A stretch of DNA of 64,000 nucleotides from HKST-UBA178 sp965223815 (GTDB lineage: Bacteria; Pseudomonadota; Gammaproteobacteria; Chromatiales; Chromatiaceae). The position numbers were made by a program, and so were the translations under genes. The notes beneath the pieces are model-generated. The model did not search any database. It was not told where the DNA came from and saw only the letters and a list, made by a program, of their open reading frames with translations. The stretch spans positions 4,898,001 through 4,962,000 of the forward strand of contig OZ245019.1 of NCBI GenBank assembly GCA_965223815.1. The letters run 5' to 3'. Numbering within the stretch: the stretch's first letter is position 1; each line of letters starts with the position of its first letter. This document shows, one piece after another, positions 60,768 to 64,000 of this stretch.

Positions 60768-63284
60768 TTAAAAGGGCAATTCAAGTGTTGGATCTATGGA
60801 GGCGAATTGGGCCTTGACTATGCCCTGTATCCGGGCGAGTGCGTTTTCGTCATCTGCCTCGAACCGGAACATCAGATTTGGCCCGGTATTCGACGCTCTG
60901 ATAAGCCCCCAGCCATCCTGAAACTCTGCCCGAATGCCGTCTATCGCAACCAGCTTGGCGCCAGGAAACTCACCCTTTTCGGTCAGTGCATCAATCAACT
61001 CGAAATTCCGCCCCTCCTGGGTTCGCATATGGAGTGCCGGGGTGACATGGCTTTCCGGCAATTGAGAGAATACCTCCGCAGTGCTCAAACCTTCCCCGGT
61101 AAGCACCTCCAGCAACCTCGCGCAAGAATACAATCCATCATCGAAACCGTACCAACGTTCCTTGAAATAGATGTGACCAGTGAGTTCACCCGCCAAGACC
61201 GCACCGGTTTCGTTCATTTTCTCTTTTACGAGGGAATGGCCAGATTTCCACATAATGGGACGACCGCCGTACATCAATATCTCGCTGGCGAGATGGCGGC
61301 TCGACTTCACATCATAAATGACATCCGCCCCCGGCTGACGCAATAGGACATCCCTTGCCAACAACATTAACAGGCGGTCAGGCCATATGATTTTTCCTTC
61401 GCAATCCACTACACCCAAACGATCCCCATCTCCATCAAACGCCACCCCCAAATCGGCGCCCTCTTCTCTCACCTTGGCAATCAGTGCCTCCATGTTGCGT
61501 GGATCACCGGGATCCGGGTGATGATTGGGAAAGGTGCCATCCACTTCGCAATAAAGATCGATTACCTCGCAACCCAATACACGGAACAGCGCCGGAGCCA
61601 CGACTGAGGCCACGCCATTGCCGCAGTCCACAACAAGCTTGACAGGGGCGAGCAATTGCACGTCTTCACTGATGCGCCCGATATAGTCTGGAATCAGGTC
61701 CTGATCTCTGCGACTTCCTTTACCGCTACTCAGATCTCCCTCCACAATTCGCCTGTGTAAGTCCTGAATACGCGATTCCGCAAGCGTCTCTCCGGCAACA
61801 ACGATCTTAAATCCATTGTATTCGGGCGGATTGTGGCTCCCAGTCACCATTACACCCGAGCTGCTGCCCAGAAAGTGTGTGGCAAAATAGAGCACCGGCG
61901 TCGGCACCATGCCCAGATCCACAACATCCTGCCCGCTTTCAATCAAACCCCGGCCAAGTGCATCGCTCAACGCCTGACTGGAATCTCTTCCATCTCGCGC
62001 TATGATGACGGTCTGCTCTCCCCGCGCATGGGCCTCACTGCCTACCGCGCGACCGATAAAGTAGACTGCATCTGCAGTCAGCGTTTCGCCTACAACGCCG
62101 CGGATATCGTAGGCTCTGAAGATCGATGGAGAAATCTCCGCTACTGCCTCGCCGTCAGCCGGCACCTCTGCCTTTGCGGTCTCCTCAATCGCGGGTGACC
62201 TGGGAGTACGAGCTTCAGCGGCGGACCGGCCGGAATCAGCAACTCGCTGGCGCTGTCCGGAATCCCCCTTAACCGAGCTCTTTTTCATACCCCGGCCGGC
62301 ATTCGCCATGAGATTCATTACTTGTTGGAATTCTCCGATAGATGCCCTCGGTGCCGACGTCTGCCCCTTTCCCTGGACCAGTCGCTGTGCAAGCGCTTCT
62401 ATCAAACGCCGATCCCGCTCAAGTTTCTTTTTAAATATGTGAGATAGAAAAATCACCGCCATCGCGCTTAACAGAAGCACTAACGCGAGTACCCCCCAAA
62501 TATCCCAATACGCCGCCAGGCCACTCTCTTCGGTCTCGCCCCAATAGCTAAGCCGCCAAAGCGTTCCCTTTACAGGTACTTCGCCATCATGGATCGAGAT
62601 TGAGGCCACCCCTCCGGTGGATGTCAAAACCACGGCATCGTTATCCAGCACCTGCTGCAATTCGATACGTCCGGTGAGCTTGCCCAGCGAGGCGAATTCA
62701 TCATCCAACAGGCTCATGGGCAACAGTAACTGAGCAACTCCGGCAAGATCACCGGTTCGATAATCAACTATCGGAGCCGCAAGGGCGATATGCGGATGTT
62801 CTCGGCCAAATTGGTGCACCTCGGCCACCGAAGGCTTTTTGCTGCGTTCAACGCTGCGCAACATCTCCAATGTTGCGTAACTCACCGGCGGAGTGGAGTC
62901 GGGCTGTAACTCATCCCACTCCATGGGTACTATCCGTACCTTTTGCGCCTTTGGCAGTAACCGAGCCAACTGTTTTTCATATTTCTGCAATGTCGGCCAC
63001 GACTCTTTTTTCACGGCACCGGCCAGCTGCGGATGACTGCTCAGGTAGCGCCCCAGCGTCTGAGAATAGAACGATATGCCCGATGAAAACCGGTTGGCCA
63101 ATCCCTCCGAAATCAATCGCGCCCGGACTATCGCCCCCTCGCGGTCCTCGCGCTGCTCCAGATATAGCAGTGTTGCGCCTGCAATGCACAACACCAGGGT
63201 TATTGAAAGGAGAATTTTGAGGGCGAGCTGGTTCACCGCACTACTGTAAACAGCCTTCCCTTTGCCGCCTTGCTCAACCACCAT
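60768..63284 (-). CDS. algC: Phosphomannomutase/phosphoglucomutase with N-terminal membrane sensor-like extension
   Basis: The C-terminal 450 residues form a complete alpha-D-phosphohexomutase: active-site phosphoserine S483 in TGSHNPPEYNG, metal loop DGDGDR (about 615) and the sugar-binding GELTGH and the C-terminal RASNTGPN phosphate loop. It interconverts mannose- or glucose-6-phosphate and 1-phosphate for LPS, exopolysaccharide and sugar-nucleotide synthesis. An extra 380-residue N-terminus has two membrane helices (about 20-42 and 262-284) flanking a periplasmic, cache-like domain, then a charged linker. The long AlgC of Pseudomonas has a comparable extension. GGGGAG precedes the ATG. 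Confidence 0.92.
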   Translation of the reverse strand: MVVEQGGKGKAVYSSAVNQLALKILLSITLVLCIAGATLLYLEQREDREGAIVRARLISEGLANRFSSGISFYSQTLGRYLSSHPQLAGAVKKESWPTLQKYEKQLARLLPKAQKVRIVPMEWDELQPDSTPPVSYATLEMLRSVERSKKPSVAEVHQFGREHPHIALAAPIVDYRTGDLAGVAQLLLPMSLLDDEFASLGKLTGRIELQQVLDNDAVVLTSTGGVASISIHDGEVPVKGTLWRLSYWGETEESGLAAYWDIWGVLALVLLLSAMAVIFLSHIFKKKLERDRRLIEALAQRLVQGKGQTSAPRASIGEFQQVMNLMANAGRGMKKSSVKGDSGQRQRVADSGRSAAEARTPRSPAIEETAKAEVPADGEAVAEISPSIFRAYDIRGVVGETLTADAVYFIGRAVGSEAHARGEQTVIIARDGRDSSQALSDALGRGLIESGQDVVDLGMVPTPVLYFATHFLGSSSGVMVTGSHNPPEYNGFKIVVAGETLAESRIQDLHRRIVEGDLSSGKGSRRDQDLIPDYIGRISEDVQLLAPVKLVVDCGNGVASVVAPALFRVLGCEVIDLYCEVDGTFPNHHPDPGDPRNMEALIAKVREEGADLGVAFDGDGDRLGVVDCEGKIIWPDRLLMLLARDVLLRQPGADVIYDVKSSRHLASEILMYGGRPIMWKSGHSLVKEKMNETGAVLAGELTGHIYFKERWYGFDDGLYSCARLLEVLTGEGLSTAEVFSQLPESHVTPALHMRTQEGRNFELIDALTEKGEFPGAKLVAIDGIRAEFQDGWGLIRASNTGPNLMFRFEADDENALARIQGIVKAQFASIDPTLELPF

Positions 63285-63349
63285 AAAGCCGAACTCCCCA
63301 CCACAGCATTTTGCTAAGAAGATGCATTCTGACCCAAGGCTCCCCGGCC

Positions 63350-63808
63350 TCAGTGCCTACCGGAATGGCCGAATCCACCAGCCCCCCGGAGACTCGCCTC
63401 GAACTCCGAAACCACGTTGAACCGTGCCTTGACTACCGGCACCAGCACCAGCTGCGCTATACGATCGCCCACTTCGATGAGAAAAGAGTCCGCACCCCGA
63501 TTCCAACAGGAGACGAATAGCTGCCCCTGATAGTCGGAATCTATCAGGCCCACCAAATTTCCCAATACGATACCGTGCTTATGCCCGAGACCGGAGCGGG
63601 GCAGGATCACTGCCGCTAGTTCGGTATCTTCTATATATATAGCGATCCCTGTTGGAATAAGGTGAGTTTCCCCAGGCCTTACCTCCAACGGTGTATTCAG
63701 CATGGCGCGTAGATCTACACCGGCCGCTCCTTCAGTTGCATAGTCTGGCAACGGAAAGTCATCCCCGATGCGGGGATCGAGAATCTTCAACTGGATTGCT
63801 TTTTCCAT
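63350..63808 (-). CDS. dut: dUTP diphosphatase
   Basis: Hydrolyses dUTP to dUMP, keeping uracil out of DNA. The 152-residue trimeric-type enzyme shows the conserved motifs: YATEGAAGVDLRA (motif 1), PRSGLGHKHGI (2), GLIDSDYQG (3), GDRIAQLVLVP (4) and the C-terminal GGFGHSGRH arm (motif 5). Its start overlaps the end of coaBC by about 50 bases, as in tightly packed coaBC-dut pairs. Confidence 0.96.
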   Translation of the reverse strand: MEKAIQLKILDPRIGDDFPLPDYATEGAAGVDLRAMLNTPLEVRPGETHLIPTGIAIYIEDTELAAVILPRSGLGHKHGIVLGNLVGLIDSDYQGQLFVSCWNRGADSFLIEVGDRIAQLVLVPVVKARFNVVSEFEASLRGAGGFGHSGRH

Positions 63809-64000
63809 ACCTCTCCATAATCAGCTTTACCAGCTCACGTGCCAAATGCCCCTTGTCTGACATGGGAAGTTCGATTTTTCCCCCTCCCCAGAGCACCGTC
63901 AACGCATTCTGGTCACGCTCGAAACCCCCTTCGCTCGCAGCCACCAAATTGGCCGCGATCATATCGACCCCCTTGATCCTGCGCTTCTGCTCAGCATACT
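63759..64000 (-). CDS. coaBC: CoaBC (phosphopantothenoylcysteine synthetase/decarboxylase), 3' end
   Basis: Only the last 80 residues are inside the window; the gene continues to the right. The sequence KRRIKGVDMIAANLV, then the FERDQNALTVL segment and the SDKGHLARELVKLI helix match the C-terminus of the CoaB synthetase domain, which joins 4'-phosphopantothenate and cysteine with CTP. The neighbouring dut and algC support the assignment. Confidence 0.9.
   Translation of the reverse strand, partial: YAEQKRRIKGVDMIAANLVAASEGGFERDQNALTVLWGGGKIELPMSDKGHLARELVKLIMERYGKSNPVEDSRSPHRG

Noticed and set aside
1..64000. CRISPR arrays, rRNA genes, transposases, integrases and toxin-antitoxin pairs
   Set aside because: None could be recognised on either strand; repeats present are the FAAL duplication, the tRNA-Gly copies and isolated hairpins.

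Overview
The window looks like a chromosomal segment of a gammaproteobacterium, probably a respiring, purple-sulfur-like or Pseudomonas-like lineage. The evidence is a Rieske/cytochrome b/c1 operon, SspA-SspB, AlgW/DegS, LptFG, a complete mlaFEDCB operon, SlmA, a membrane-anchored AlgC and an E. coli glyU-like tRNA-Gly(CCC). No rRNA, CRISPR array, transposase or integrase is visible.

Layout. (1) 1-2.5 kb is a variable edge: a truncated SAM methyltransferase, a degenerate tRNA-Gly copy, an isoprenylcysteine-methyltransferase-like gene, a decapitated Ntn-hydrolase fragment and an intact tRNA-Gly(CCC). (2) 2.5-8.5 kb holds an acyl-CoA synthetase, trmB-fetA-fetB, a macrodomain protein and small conserved proteins. 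(3) 8.5-22 kb is a core block in the order sspB-sspA-petCBA-nif3-algW-(c-di-GMP enzyme)-hisC-hisD-hisG-murA-HIT. (4) 22-52 kb is a ~30 kb accessory block for envelope lipids and surface sugars. (5) 52-55 kb is mlaB-C-D-E-F, which in Pseudomonas and relatives sits next to murA. (6) 55-64 kb carries a TauE/SafE-type protein, ampG, pyrE, a DUF4124 protein, slmA, argB, algC, dut and the end of coaBC.

The accessory block is the most interesting part. It appears to encode a bacterial ceramide/sphingolipid pathway split between its two ends. On the right are a serine-palmitoyltransferase-type enzyme, an acyl carrier protein, a CerR-like reductase and a fatty-acyl-AMP ligase. On the left are a GNAT protein resembling bacterial ceramide synthase, two nucleotidyltransferases, a CDP-alcohol phosphotransferase with an extra N-terminal domain, a lipid kinase and a second nucleotidyltransferase-fold (Tam41-like) protein, a plausible route to phosphorylated head groups. 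LptF and LptG lie among them.

Between the two lipid halves is a nonulosonate (sialic/legionaminic-type) locus: NeuB-, NeuC- and NeuA-like enzymes, two paralogous 'surface carbohydrate biosynthesis' proteins (likely GT-B transferases), a flippase-like ABC transporter, and a 2-hydroxyacid dehydrogenase/ThDP enzyme/Gfo-Idh/PLD-like set not part of any nonulosonate pathway I know. The acyl-AMP ligase is present twice, 18 kb apart, as a 1,688-bp repeat with 12 mismatches, all synonymous. Functions of the lipid and sugar clusters are inferred from family resemblance and context only.
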